Positions 24,539-33,438 of a DNA stretch of 36,444 bases are shown one piece after another. The position numbers and the translations under genes are program-made. The number at the start of each line of letters is the position of its first letter. The first letter of the stretch is position 1. The notes under the pieces are model-generated. The model did not search any database. It saw only the letters and a program-made list of their open reading frames with translations, and was not told the DNA's origin. Source of the DNA: Clostridium sp. OM02-18AC (GTDB lineage: Bacteria; Bacillota; Clostridia; Lachnospirales; Lachnospiraceae); NCBI RefSeq assembly GCF_003481825.1, contig NZ_QULW01000028.1, positions 1-36,444 of the forward strand, written 5' to 3'.

Positions 24539-24609
24539 TCCGGAAGTCATTCTTGTTTTTTGCACAGCGGGTTGCTACAATCCCATCTTTGACAGTTGTT
24601 TAGTCAAAT

Positions 24610-24650
24610 AAGTGCCGCAACCCTTGTAAATACAAGGACTGTGGCACTTT
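24610..24650. terminator. Hairpin at the 3' end of the transposase gene
   Basis: A long interrupted stem: AAGTGCC with GGCACTT outside, CCTTGTA with TACAAGG inside. It lies between the transposase stop and the element end and probably stops transcripts running out of or into the element. Confidence 0.65.
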
Positions 24651-24679
24651 GAGCTACATACACGAAATATAGTAATATT

Positions 24680-26407
24680 TTATCTTCGTTTACTTTTTTT
24701 CTGAATTCCTTTCATGTTTCGTTTTGTTATGAATTGATAGTCAGTTCGGAATTTACAGGCTTCATGGAGGTCATCGGTTATTTCATGACGTTCATATACC
24801 GGCATGAATCCTTGCTCTTCGACATCAGCAAACTTTATATCTTTCAAAGTGTGAAGTAATTGGCTGGTCGTATAAGTTCCTTTTAAAGAACGATTTAATA
24901 ATCTAAAATGGAGCAATGCAAGAAAACAAGTAAGAAAATGTGCTTTAATGCGATCCTTACGGGTTAAATAAACCGGTCTGGCTTCAAAATCAGTTTTCAT
25001 AGTTCTAAAACAATCTTCAATCTGCCATCTTCTTTCACTTACTTTTAAAATATCTGCAACATCATCATCAAGCAGGTCTGTACAGATGGCATAAAGTCCA
25101 TCATACATTTCTTCTTCTGCAATCTTCTCCAGATCAAGATAATAATGGATTGTGGCTTTTTCCCCCTCATTTGTGACAGCAACCTTATTTACAAATCGAG
25201 CAGGATCATTTGGATTTTTGCGTTGCTTTTTTAAAGTTCCATTTGCAACCATTTTTTCTGCTCTACTGATTTGCTCTGCACGGATAGCTTTTTGGTAAGC
25301 AGCATATTTAGGGGAGTAGGTTATGATCAATCGTTGATGTAACTTTTTGGTTGTAAAAGGCTCATCTTTATAGAAAAGCTGTTCTTTATCGTTTTCTGTT
25401 AAATTTGTAATATCGACAACTTTATCATCTGATAATCGTTTAAAATCTGTTTTGTTCAAAGCCCATGCCCGATCTTCAGCAGGCAGCTTTTTGATTGACT
25501 GAGTGACAATAAATGCCCGTTGTCCCATATGATTGAGTACACGGTTATCTTCGGAAGCAAGCCCGGCATCACTGCAATAAATAAATTTCTCACAACCGAA
25601 TTGTTGAAGAATCTTAGTTTCTAAAGGCTTCAAAGATTTCTGCTCATTTTGATTTCCCGGAAAAAGAGAAAATGCTAGAGGGATTCCGTCGCCATCTGTG
25701 AAAAGTCCCATTTGGATAATCGGGTTGGGACGATGCTCCTTGCTTTTCCCATATCTCTTGTCTCCATCTTCCTGTTCAATTTCAAAGTAGTAGTTTGTAC
25801 AGTCATAATAAAGGATCCGATCATTTCTGTTTCCGAGGAAAAAACTGTTTTTATAAACTTCTGATTGAATAAAATCCATTTCTGATGCAAGAACGGAAAG
25901 AGCGCGATATACATCATGAAGTTCATATGTTGGTGGTTCAAGGAATTGTTTTGCAGCACGAAAGGAAGAACTTTTACTGGAAGGTTCCAACACTCTTGTA
26001 TAGATCAAATCTGACAAAATCGCATTGAGATCATACTCGAATTTATGCCTGCTTTTGATTTTTCGACAGATAGAATCCATTTTCAGTCCATAATAAATGG
26101 ATTGAAGAAAAAGATAACCGCCAGAAAAAAGTTTCTGTTTATGATAGTCCATGAACCGATTTGAATGGAATGGAATCATAACAGTTGCATCTTCTTTTTC
26201 ACTTTTATATTTCAGAGTTTCAAGACGGGCTTGTTCATTTGCCCATGCGAGAACCCCTTCGCGATCCGTATGAAGTTGTTTTGATAAATCAGCCAAAGTA
26301 CCTAATTTACGGATTGTTTTTGAAGTACTTTTTCCCTGAGCACTTGTATAGGATTGTGTAATATAAAATGACTCAGAATTTTTCGATTTTGATGTTGTTA
26401 CACGCAT
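24680..26407 (-). CDS. IS1634 family DDE transposase
   Basis: Cut-and-paste transposase of the IS4-related IS1634 group. The catalytic triad appears as D in YYDCTNYYFE, D in YCSDAGLAS and E in RRWQIEDCFRTMK, which also fits the Y/R-(2)-R-(3)-E-(6)-K signature. The full length of about 575 aa and an intact frame suggest activity. The start at 26407 follows GAGGTG by 7 nt; the longer frame to 26443 has no ribosome site. A TATAAT lies about 25 bp upstream. Confidence 0.92.
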   Translation of the reverse strand: MRVTTSKSKNSESFYITQSYTSAQGKSTSKTIRKLGTLADLSKQLHTDREGVLAWANEQARLETLKYKSEKEDATVMIPFHSNRFMDYHKQKLFSGGYLFLQSIYYGLKMDSICRKIKSRHKFEYDLNAILSDLIYTRVLEPSSKSSSFRAAKQFLEPPTYELHDVYRALSVLASEMDFIQSEVYKNSFFLGNRNDRILYYDCTNYYFEIEQEDGDKRYGKSKEHRPNPIIQMGLFTDGDGIPLAFSLFPGNQNEQKSLKPLETKILQQFGCEKFIYCSDAGLASEDNRVLNHMGQRAFIVTQSIKKLPAEDRAWALNKTDFKRLSDDKVVDITNLTENDKEQLFYKDEPFTTKKLHQRLIITYSPKYAAYQKAIRAEQISRAEKMVANGTLKKQRKNPNDPARFVNKVAVTNEGEKATIHYYLDLEKIAEEEMYDGLYAICTDLLDDDVADILKVSERRWQIEDCFRTMKTDFEARPVYLTRKDRIKAHFLTCFLALLHFRLLNRSLKGTYTTSQLLHTLKDIKFADVEEQGFMPVYERHEITDDLHEACKFRTDYQFITKRNMKGIQKKSKRR

Positions 26408-26611
26408 AATGATCACCTCTGTCATTATTATAACATATATCACTAAATATTACTATATAATAAAAATAAAAATTTGACAAAAAATAAGCCTGTTTCAAGG
26501 CTTTGCGGTATCCTTTTTAATTTTGATGTGTCAAACTCCCGTGCATTGGAAGCATAGATAAAAAGCACCGATAAAATACTGAAAACTTTTGCACTCTAAA
26601 AGAATAACATG

Positions 26612-26639
26612 TTGACGAATCTTATTTTTCGTTTAAAAT
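26612..26639 (+). promoter_or_regulatory. Promoter of the ACT-domain gene
   Basis: TTGACG (26612-26617), 16-bp spacer, TAAAAT (26634-26639). It lies outside the insertion sequence, so the gene kept its own promoter. Confidence 0.6.
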
Positions 26640-26710
26640 AAAAGAAGAAAACTAAAAATCTGTATGAAAATAGATAAATCGTTGGAAAATGGAAAGTGAG
26701 GAAATAGAAC

Positions 26711-27121
26711 ATGTTAAAGCAGGTTTCTGTATACGCAGAAAATAAAAAGGGGGCACTTAAGGTAGTGACTGGCATTTTGACGGAGGCCGACATCAATATT
26801 CTTGGTTCTGTCACAAATGACAGTGCGGAATACGGAATCATCCGCATGGTGGTTACTGATCCGGAAAAGGCACAGAAAATCCTGACTGAGGCCGGTTACT
26901 TATGCCGTCTCACCAATGTACTCGGCATCGAAGTAGAGGATGAAGTGGGAAGCTTAAACCGGGTTCTGGCAGCATTCTTAGAGAGCAATATCAATGTCAA
27001 TTACCAGTATCTGTCTTTCAACCGTCAGTCTGGAAAGCCGGTCATGGTTCTTCACACAGACGATTGTGAGTTCGTAGAAAAATGTCTGGCAGCAAAGGGC
27101 TTTCAGATGACCGAAGTTTAA
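26711..27121 (+). CDS. Double ACT-domain protein
   Basis: ACT domains bind amino acids or other small ligands. This 136-aa protein is two ACT repeats (residues about 1-65 and 70-136) with no catalytic domain: the first starts VSVYAENKKGALKVVTGILTEADINI, the second GIEVEDEVGSLNRVLAAFLESNINV (shown in part). Such stand-alone proteins are common in clostridia, often near phenylacetate-CoA ligase genes, but none is present here. GAGG precedes the ATG and a terminator follows, so it is a single-gene unit. A sensor role is inferred. Confidence 0.87.
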   Translation: MLKQVSVYAENKKGALKVVTGILTEADINILGSVTNDSAEYGIIRMVVTDPEKAQKILTEAGYLCRLTNVLGIEVEDEVGSLNRVLAAFLESNINVNYQYLSFNRQSGKPVMVLHTDDCEFVEKCLAAKGFQMTEV

Positions 27122-27139
27122 AAAAGTGATCAAAAAATG

Positions 27140-27178
27140 AGGGATGTTCAGGCAAAAAAGGCCGGCATCCCTATTTTT
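27140..27178 (+). terminator. Terminator of the ACT-domain gene
   Basis: AGGGATG pairs with CATCCCT (inner GGC/GCC pairs extend the stem) and is followed by ATTTTTG, 20 bp after the stop. Confidence 0.75.
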
Positions 27179-27243
27179 GCTGTATATGGAAAATGAAGAC
27201 TACAGCAGGGAAAAATGGAATGTAATAAGGAGACTAACAACAA

Positions 27244-27786
27244 ATGCAATTTGAAAAACTGGAACAAAATATCATCGATCTGGTCAAAGAGGAACAGGCA
27301 AAACTCGGTTATCGGAAGGAATGCATTCGTTTGTACTATCCACTGAGTTCACTTGTGCATCTGACCGGAAAACCATGTGGGGAGCAGGAAATGCTCACGC
27401 TGCTTTCTGACTTTTGCAGGGAGGTAGAACCACATCTTGGAAAGATCACGGTTTCTGCAAAGAAAGAACGCTTTTGCTTTTTGATCCCGGAAGAGGGTGT
27501 TGTATATGTGAAAGAGAACACACTTCCAAATGAATTTATCAAAGAGTTGGTCGAACTGGTTGGACACCATGACTGTACCATGAAAGAAATCAAAGCATTA
27601 TTTGAAAAACAGCCATGGCCGGTTATTGTAACACCAGTTAAAGGGGATGAATTTGATCTTTTGATCCGGTTCGGAGAAGGCGCAAAAGATCCTTATTATT
27701 ATTGTTTTAAGGATGAAGGCTGCCACATCATTTATCACCGGTTCCTTCCGGAAGATTATGCGGACTTTGGATTTGAGGAGGCTTAA
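27244..27786 (+). CDS. Uncharacterised protein, possibly DUF3877-like
   Basis: A soluble 180-aa protein with no signal peptide or membrane helix. It resembles, from memory, the clostridial DUF3877 family in length and in its start (KLEQNIIDLVKEEQAKLGYRKE), but this is not certain. A Tyr/His-rich C-terminus (DPYYYCFKDEGCHIIYHRF) is notable. AAGGAG lies 11 nt before the ATG. The EamA transporter gene begins 2 nt after its stop, with its ribosome site inside this gene, so the two are translated together. Confidence 0.75.
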   Translation: MQFEKLEQNIIDLVKEEQAKLGYRKECIRLYYPLSSLVHLTGKPCGEQEMLTLLSDFCREVEPHLGKITVSAKKERFCFLIPEEGVVYVKENTLPNEFIKELVELVGHHDCTMKEIKALFEKQPWPVIVTPVKGDEFDLLIRFGEGAKDPYYYCFKDEGCHIIYHRFLPEDYADFGFEEA

Positions 27787-27788
27787 GT

Positions 27789-28649
27789 ATGAACCGGAAA
27801 CATAAAGCAATCCTTTATATTGTATTGTCCTCCTTTTGCTTTGCCCTGATGAGTGTGTTTGTGCGCCTCGCCGGAGATATCCCGTCTGTGCAGAAGAGCT
27901 TTTTCCGGAATCTGATCGCATTTTTCTTTGCCGTGATCTTTCTGATCAAAAATAAGATCTGGCTGACTGATGCAAAGAAAAATCTCGGGTATCTGATCCT
28001 GCGTTCTACGTTTGGAACGCTGGGGATTTTCTGCAACTTTTATGCGGTCGACCACCTGGTTTTGGCAGATGCTTCCATGTTAAATAAGATGTCGCCGTTT
28101 TTCGCCATTGTATTCAGCTTTCTGATCCTTGGCGAAAAAGTAAAGCCAACACAGGCATTTTGCGTAGTCGGCGCTTTTATTGGAAGCTTGTTCATCTTAA
28201 AGCCGACTTTTGCCAACATGGCACTGGTACCGTCACTGATCGGACTTTGCGGCGGTCTGTTTGCAGGTGTTGCCTATACGTTTGTACGGCTTTTGGGAGA
28301 GCGGGGAGAAAAAGGACCGTTTATCGTCTTTTTCTTTTCCGGTTTTTCCTGCCTGGTATCTTTGCCGTACCTGCTTTTGCATTACCAACCAATGAGTCCG
28401 TCCCAGCTTGGATTTCTTCTGCTTGCAGGACTTGCGGCATCCGGCGGTCAGTTCAGCATTACCGCGGCTTACTGCAATGCTCCGGCGCGCGAGATTTCGG
28501 TGTACGATTATTCACAGATCATCTTTTCTGCCCTGTTAGGATTTCTTTTGTTCAGCCAGGTGCCGGATTTCTTAAGTGTGATCGGTTATCTGACGATCTG
28601 TGTGATGGCTGTAGTTATGTTTCTCTATAATAACCGAAAGACTTGTTGA
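27789..28649 (+). CDS. EamA/DMT family transporter
   Basis: A drug/metabolite transporter with about ten membrane helices in two EamA repeats (residues about 8-140 and 150-280), 286 aa as usual. Typical elements are VRLAGDIPSVQKSFFRNLIA in the first half (in part) and APAREISVYDYSQIIFSALLG in the second. GAGGAGG precedes the ATG by 7 nt and lies in the end of the upstream gene. Substrate unknown; many relatives export amino acids or metabolites. Confidence 0.88.
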   Translation: MNRKHKAILYIVLSSFCFALMSVFVRLAGDIPSVQKSFFRNLIAFFFAVIFLIKNKIWLTDAKKNLGYLILRSTFGTLGIFCNFYAVDHLVLADASMLNKMSPFFAIVFSFLILGEKVKPTQAFCVVGAFIGSLFILKPTFANMALVPSLIGLCGGLFAGVAYTFVRLLGERGEKGPFIVFFFSGFSCLVSLPYLLLHYQPMSPSQLGFLLLAGLAASGGQFSITAAYCNAPAREISVYDYSQIIFSALLGFLLFSQVPDFLSVIGYLTICVMAVVMFLYNNRKTC

Positions 28650-28752
28650 CAGAAAAGAAATATGTTACATTGAATATGGTGATTCAGAATATTGTGATCG
28701 ACATCAGATCATAGGATATTAGACGATACTTGAGACAAAAGGGGAAAACAGT

Positions 28753-30240
28753 ATGCCAGTATTTGATTTCAGCGATGCTCCGGACGCAAAGAATCCGGGT
28801 GAGTGCACGTATACCACATTTCAGTCCAGTGAGCCGGAGGCTTCTCCGGAGAAACCGATCCTTGTCCTCGATAACAAAAAACGGAAATGGCAGCATCATT
28901 CCTGCGGAATGTTTACGAATCCGGTAAAACGTACCACCTTCGAATTCCAGGAGGAGGATGGAACGGTAAGCGCCGATATTTTAAAAATTGATGCCCGCTT
29001 TGTCAGCCTGTTAAAATGGCTTGGGGAAAATCATATCAGTGTCCGTCTGTCCGGCGAAAACCGTCCGGAAGGGTATGCTGTTTACAAAATCCGGGAAACG
29101 GCGTTCGGCGGCGGCACCAAGCTTTCGGCAGAAGACGGCTTTTTGCAGTTTATGATCGAGCGCCTGTTTGCGAGCAATGCACCGGGCGCGGACGTAGTCG
29201 ATGAAAGACTGGAAGAAGCTGGCGACGACATGAAGCTGACCAGCATCCAGAGCATTACGGACTTTATGAATTGTGCCGGAAGAACCTTGCCGGATAACAT
29301 CCGCCTCTGGGCGCGGAGAAACTTGGCAGTAGCACGTTCCCACGAGGTATCCCCGGAGGAACGCCGTCACGCACAGCGCGCACTGTCTATTATGATGAAT
29401 GTCCAGTGGAAGAGCAACTACTTTGAGTCAATCGATCCAAAGGAAGCACGCAGGATCCTGGATGAAGAATTATATGGAATGGAGCGTGTGAAACAGCGTA
29501 TCATCGAGACGATCATCCAGATCAACCGTACGCATACCCTTCCTGCTTATGGACTTTTATTGGTAGGACCTGCAGGAACCGGAAAATCCCAGATCGCCTA
29601 TGCGGTGGCACGGATCTTAAAACTTCCGTGGACCACTCTGGATATGAGCTCCATCAACGATCCGGAACAGCTGACCGGAAGTTCCCGAATCTACGCGAAC
29701 GCAAAGCCAGGCATTATCATGGATGCATTTTCCATGGCAGGAGAGTCCAACCTGGTATTTATCATCAATGAGCTGGATAAAGCAGCTTCCGGAAAAGGAA
29801 ACGGAAATCCGGCGGATGTACTGCTGACACTGCTCGATAACATTGGCTTTACTGACAACTACATGGAATGTATGATTCCAACCGTCGGTGTTTATCCGAT
29901 TGCAACAGCCAACGATAAATCCCAGATCAGCGCGCCGCTCATGTCACGTTTTGCGGTGATCGATATCCCGGATTATACGGCAGAGGAAAAGAAAATCATC
30001 TTTTCCAGATTTGCACTGCCGAAGGTATTAAAACGTATGGGATTAAAAGACGGAGAGTGCAATGTGGCACCGGATGGCCTGGATGCGGTGGTAGAATTCT
30101 TTGCTGGTACCAGCGGGATCCGTGATCTGGAGCAGGCAGCAGAGCATATTGCGGCAAATGCATTATACCAGATCGAAGTGGATCATGTTGCAGAAGTGAC
30201 ATTTGACCGTGAGATGGTCATGAAGCTGCTTGAAGCATAA
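28753..30240 (+). CDS. Lon-like AAA+ ATPase without protease domain
   Basis: The AAA+ module (residues about 235-485) is closest to Lon: YGMERVKQRIIETI, Walker A GPAGTGKS (G272-S279), a Lon-like PGIIMDAF loop, and a C-terminal helical lid (GTSGIRDLEQAAEHIA). There is no serine-lysine protease domain after it. Walker B reads FIINELDKA: the Mg-binding Asp is N339, with catalytic E340 kept. The N-terminal 230 aa are unique, with a small Cys/His patch (HHSCGMF) and an all-helical middle. It may be a remodelling ATPase or chaperone. The ATG is chosen by the GGGG-rich upstream sequence; an upstream TTGACA (28646-28651) has no good -10. Confidence 0.85.
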   Translation: MPVFDFSDAPDAKNPGECTYTTFQSSEPEASPEKPILVLDNKKRKWQHHSCGMFTNPVKRTTFEFQEEDGTVSADILKIDARFVSLLKWLGENHISVRLSGENRPEGYAVYKIRETAFGGGTKLSAEDGFLQFMIERLFASNAPGADVVDERLEEAGDDMKLTSIQSITDFMNCAGRTLPDNIRLWARRNLAVARSHEVSPEERRHAQRALSIMMNVQWKSNYFESIDPKEARRILDEELYGMERVKQRIIETIIQINRTHTLPAYGLLLVGPAGTGKSQIAYAVARILKLPWTTLDMSSINDPEQLTGSSRIYANAKPGIIMDAFSMAGESNLVFIINELDKAASGKGNGNPADVLLTLLDNIGFTDNYMECMIPTVGVYPIATANDKSQISAPLMSRFAVIDIPDYTAEEKKIIFSRFALPKVLKRMGLKDGECNVAPDGLDAVVEFFAGTSGIRDLEQAAEHIAANALYQIEVDHVAEVTFDREMVMKLLEA

Positions 30241-30307
30241 AAAGCAGTGCCGATAACGCTGACGATACGAAAATCATTACGAGTATTTATTTGAATGAGG
30301 TGTGATT

Positions 30308-31759
30308 GTGGTTTTACAGACAGAACAAACAGAGCGATTAAGAAAAGCACTGCACATTGACATAACAGATGGAATCATTCTTGCAGTTATGCGCCAGGGA
30401 AGACGACAGGAAAATGACACGAAAGAAACCATGGAAGCATGGATGGAACGTCATGTTTTTGTATATGCATCCACGCCGAAAGTATTGGAAACCATGAAAA
30501 AAGAATTCAGTGTTTCCTCACTTTTACGTGAATATAAACATGGAAAACGGTTTCTGGTATACCGGTGTCATCTTGTAAATAGAGATATGATTCTGGTAGA
30601 TAAGGTGACCATTTATCTATTTGAAAACACGGTCACCGGCCATGTGGAAGCCCAAATGTTTATCGAAGATATCACACAGGAATATCTGGATAATGTTACC
30701 AACGAAGTGCTTTACCAGAAAGATTATAAGCTGCTCAGCCTGATCAGCCTGGACCGGGAAATCGTAAATTTCCGCAGTTGCCACTTGGAAGACATCGACA
30801 TAAAGAAACGTAAAAATATCCCATATAAAAAAGCAGCAGAGCTGGTTTGCGGGCATCATATTCATCCAAATGACAGGGAACGTTTCCTTTCCAAAACCAA
30901 TCTTACATTTTTAAGAAAAACAATGGAAGAGAAGGGAATGCATTCGTTTGCCGTGCAGACAACTGATAAGCTGACGGAACGTTATACTTATTACTGGTTT
31001 GACAAATCTGAAAATATGCTGTTGCTGGTTGCGGACGATATGACAAAAGAACTGGAAACAGATCCGCTTACAGGACTTCCAAACCGTGCAGGATTTCTCC
31101 GCCAGGTGGGTGAAATCCTGCGAAAACAGTCCGATGCCCAGTATGCAATTTTGTTTTTTAATATCCAGCGCTTTAAAGCCATTAATGATCTGTTTGGTTA
31201 CGAGAAGGGAGACCGTATTTTAAAGAAAATCGTGGATGTTCTGGAAAAAAGCTTCCTGAAACCACTCGTAACGGCTCGTATGGAGGCAGACCGTTTTGTG
31301 GCGTTCGTGGATACCGCTAACTTAAAGTTAGATCAGATGAACCAGCTTTTGCATTATTCTTATCATGACGGAAAGACAGACATTGAACTCCATGGGCGTT
31401 GCGGCATTTATTATGTCCCGAAACAGTGTACGTTAAGCGTATCGGATATGTGCGACCGGGCAAAGCTGGCAAAGAATTATATTTCTAACCAGTATGTGCG
31501 GCCGTATGCCATTTACGATGAAAGCATGAAAATGGAATACGATGATAATAGCCGTGTGATGATCAATCTGGAACAGGCCATTGAAAAGAATGAGTTCTGT
31601 GTCTATTATCAGCCGGTCTATGATGCGAAAACCGAAGAAATCGTTTCTGCGGAGGCTCTGGTCCGTTGGATCCGGATAAGAAAAATCCGGTCCTTCCGGG
31701 GCGGTTCATCCCAGTGCTGGAAAACAGCGGCCATATTACCAAGCTGGATACATTTGTAA
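30308..31759 (+). pseudogene. GGDEF-EAL protein, N-terminal part (frameshifted)
   Basis: First part of a cyclic-di-GMP protein split by a frameshift. Two PAS-like sensor regions (about 1-120 and 130-245) precede a GGDEF domain (about 250-415) whose signature is degenerate (MEADRF in place of GGDEF), so cyclase activity is unlikely. The EAL domain starts with SAEALVRW and then goes out of frame at about 31669, giving a nonsense tail of about 30 residues. The start is GTG at 30308, 6 nt after GAGGTG. The rest of the EAL domain continues in another frame at 31666-32313. Sequencing error is an alternative. Confidence 0.82.
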
Positions 31760-32313
31760 ACAGAACGGTAAGGGAAATGATCCGGAAACGAAAACAGGAG
31801 GGAAAAAAGGTCCTTCCGGTTGCGGTAAACCTTTCCCGTATGGACCTGATGGACAAAGACATCATGGGACGCATCTGGGAAAATGTAAATGATAAGAAAA
31901 TTCCGGTCAGTATGTTCCATTATGAACTCACAGAGTCTGCTTATGCAGATATTACCGAAAGCGGAAGTAAATTTTTGACCGGGTTGCAGAAAAAGGGAAC
32001 GAAGATCCTGATCGACGATTTTGGAAGCGGAATTTCTTCATTCAGCACCGTGCGCGACTATGAATTCGATATCATTAAGCTGGATATGGGATTTGTACAG
32101 AAAATTGGCACCAGCAAGAAAACGGACAACATTCTCATTGCCCTGATTGATCTTGCCCATAGTCTTGATATGAAAGTCATTGCAGAAGGTGTGGAAACAA
32201 AGGAGCAGGTGGAATTTTTGAGAAAGAACAACTGTGATTATTTCCAGGGCTTTTATTATGCAAAGCCAATGCCGCAGGAAGAATTTGAGGCGCTGCTAGA
32301 CCGGGAGTTGTAA
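31666..32313 (+). pseudogene. EAL phosphodiesterase domain, C-terminal part (frameshifted)
   Basis: Continues the EAL domain of the preceding frame from DPDKKNPVLPGRFIPVLE. Cyclic-di-GMP hydrolysis motifs are all here: VAVNLSR, YELTES, LIDDFGSG, IIKLD, IAEGVET and FQGFYYAKPM. Only the EAL triplet itself lies in the upstream frame. Joining requires a -1 shift at TGG (31667-31669), as if one G of TTGGGATCC had been lost. No slippery heptamer is seen in the overlap. If the frames are joined the phosphodiesterase should be active; as they stand it is not. Confidence 0.82.
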
Positions 32314-32351
32314 AAGGAAAATGATAAAATAAAAAAAGATTCAAATTGTTG

Positions 32352-32380
32352 TTGACAATTAACACAATTTATATTATACT
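32352..32380 (+). promoter_or_regulatory. Promoter of the tRNA cluster
   Basis: TTGACA (32352-32357), 17-bp spacer, TATACT (32375-32380). Transcription would begin about 5 bp before tRNA-Pro. Confidence 0.9.
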
Positions 32381-32391
32381 ACTGAACGTAG

Positions 32392-32465
32392 CGAGGCGTG
32401 GCTCAGTTTGGTAGAGCGCTGCGTTCGGGACGCAGAGGTCGCAAGTTCGAATCTTGTCGCCTCGA
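32392..32465 (+). tRNA. tRNA-Pro (CGG)
   Basis: Acceptor CGAGGCG pairs with CGCCTCG, discriminator A. The anticodon stem CTGCG/CGCAG holds the loop TTCGGGA, anticodon CGG, reading CCG. The T arm contains GTTCGAAT. CCA is not encoded. Confidence 0.95.
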
Positions 32466-32469
32466 CTCA

Positions 32470-32488
32470 CTTCAGGTTTTACCTGAAG
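32470..32488 (+). other. Spacer hairpin between tRNA-Pro and tRNA-Glu
   Basis: A perfect 8-bp stem (CTTCAGGT with ACCTGAAG) with a TTT loop and no T run. It is likely a processing or spacing structure. Confidence 0.5.
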
Positions 32489-32492
32489 GAAT

Positions 32493-32564
32493 GGCCTCAT
32501 GGTCAAGCGGTTAAGACGACGCCCTCTCACGGCGTAAACTCGGGTTCGATTCCCGATGAGGTCA
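32493..32564 (+). tRNA. tRNA-Glu (CTC)
   Basis: Acceptor GGCCTCA pairs with TGAGGTC (one G-U pair), discriminator A. The anticodon stem ACGCC/GGCGT holds the loop CTCTCAC, anticodon CTC, reading GAG. CCA is not encoded. Confidence 0.95.
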
Positions 32565-32565
32565 T

Positions 32566-32597
32566 ATGCTTTGGATTTTGTCCAAAGCATTTTTGTT
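32566..32597 (+). terminator. Hairpin with T run between tRNA-Glu and tRNA-Thr
   Basis: A perfect 10-bp stem (ATGCTTTGGA with TCCAAAGCAT), 5-nt loop, then TTTTGTT. It looks like a terminator, yet tRNA-Thr begins 5 bp later with no promoter of its own, so read-through must occur. Confidence 0.65.
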
Positions 32598-32602
32598 AGG
32601 AC

Positions 32603-32675
32603 GCTTCTGTAGCGCAGTTGGTAGCGCAACGCATTCGTAATGCGTGGGTCGCCGGTTCGAGTCCGGCCAGGAGCT
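32603..32675 (+). tRNA. tRNA-Thr (CGT)
   Basis: Acceptor GCTTCTG pairs with CAGGAGC (one G-U pair), discriminator T. The anticodon stem ACGCA/TGCGT holds the loop TTCGTAA, anticodon CGT, reading ACG. CCA is not encoded. The prophage remnant begins about 250 bp downstream. Confidence 0.94.
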
Positions 32676-32689
32676 TTATAAGTAAGTAG

Positions 32690-32749
32690 AAAAATCTCCC
32701 AAAAAGCAAGGAACATCAAGGGTTTCCGGCTGGATGGGGGATTTTTTTA
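32690..32749 (+). terminator. Terminator of the tRNA cluster
   Basis: AAAAATC-T-CCC pairs with GGG-G-GATTTTT across a 30-nt loop that has its own short stem, followed by T7. Confidence 0.65.
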
Positions 32750-32920
32750 TTGCATGGATGATTAAGAACGGATAAGTGATTTTAAGGTATTTTTTTGGGG
32801 GATTTTTGGAGAAAACTAATATTATAAATATTAATAAGTATTTATAAACAACAACATGTTCACGCAGTGGTTTTACAATCCTCCATAGTCTATATAGAGA
32901 ATAATATCGAGAGGTAGACT

Positions 32921-33220
32921 ATGAAAACTGCAGAAATTACATTTCAGAATTACAAAAAGAAGGGAAATCCATATGTGAAAGCTCGTCAATATGTGACTTT
33001 ACTTGACGGGACTGTTTATCGTGCTGAGGGCAGTGGTAAGAACCGTGTGGATGCCAGAGCTGCTTTGCAGCGGAATATTGATAACCGAAATAAATTTATT
33101 CAAACTGGTATGAAAAAAGACAACGGTGAAGTCACTCTTCAGTACCTTTTCCATTTACCAGGTGCTGCCGAAGATCATCGAACTGTGGGGACTGAATGTG
33201 CAGACAGATGTTTCTTCTAA
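32921..33220 (+). pseudogene. Integrase N-terminal fragment (tyrosine recombinase arm-binding domain)
   Basis: The first 68 or so residues (EITFQNYKKKGNPYVKARQ, then LDGTVYRAEGSGKNRVDARAAL) look like the N-terminal DNA-binding domain of a phage-type tyrosine recombinase. After about 33125 the frame runs through unrelated sequence and stops; no catalytic domain follows. Nearness to tRNA-Thr fits an integrase at its attachment site. An 8-bp inverted repeat (ATAGTCTA/TAGACTAT, 32885-32922) brackets the ribosome site GAGAGG and reaches into the ATG. A weak promoter may lie at 32871-32898. Confidence 0.6.
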
Positions 33221-33413
33221 AAAACTTCGCCCAACTGACCGCCAAATGACAACACCGTTATTGCTGCTGCGCTGCGTACAGCTTGGCATTTCTATTCGTG
33301 ACCTCGATTTGCTCACGATAGGAATGGTCAACGATATGTACGCAGAAAGCGGAAATAATGAGTATAAAGGCTATTCGCAGATGGCTACGCAATCTGACAT
33401 GGATGCCTTTTAA
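33126..33413 (+). pseudogene. Phage tail assembly chaperone-like fragment
   Basis: The frame reads VLPKIIELWGLNVQTDVSSKK, in part, and then MTTPLLLLRCVQLGISIRDLDLLTIGM and ATQSDMDAF. This C-terminal pattern is known from Firmicute phage tail-chaperone or similar tail-module proteins (recalled, not searched). It has no convincing start and is joined directly to the integrase fragment. A heptamer AAAAAAC (33219-33225), a form used for -1 frameshifting in tail chaperone genes, lies between its two halves. Confidence 0.55.
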
Positions 33414-33438
33414 CAGAAAGTTCACAGTTCACAGCTCA

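Larger units (their letters stand above)
24588..26535 (-). mobile_element. IS1634-like insertion sequence
   Basis: A complete-looking element of about 1.95 kb with one transposase gene. Its ends share TTTGACA (24588-24594 and the complement of 26529-26535), with looser similarity inward (CCGCAA and CCTTG blocks). The exact boundaries and a target duplication could not be fixed. AT-richness is much higher than in neighbouring genes, marking recent arrival. It landed between the symporter promoter and the ACT gene, apparently without breaking either. Confidence 0.8.

Noticed and set aside
31666..31759. Programmed frameshift in the GGDEF-EAL gene
   Set aside because: No slippery heptamer in the overlap of the two frames; a one-base deletion explains it better.
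33218..33250. Working programmed frameshift at AAAAAAC
   Set aside because: Both halves of the tail-chaperone fragment are already in one frame, and the gene has no start, so no shift is needed.
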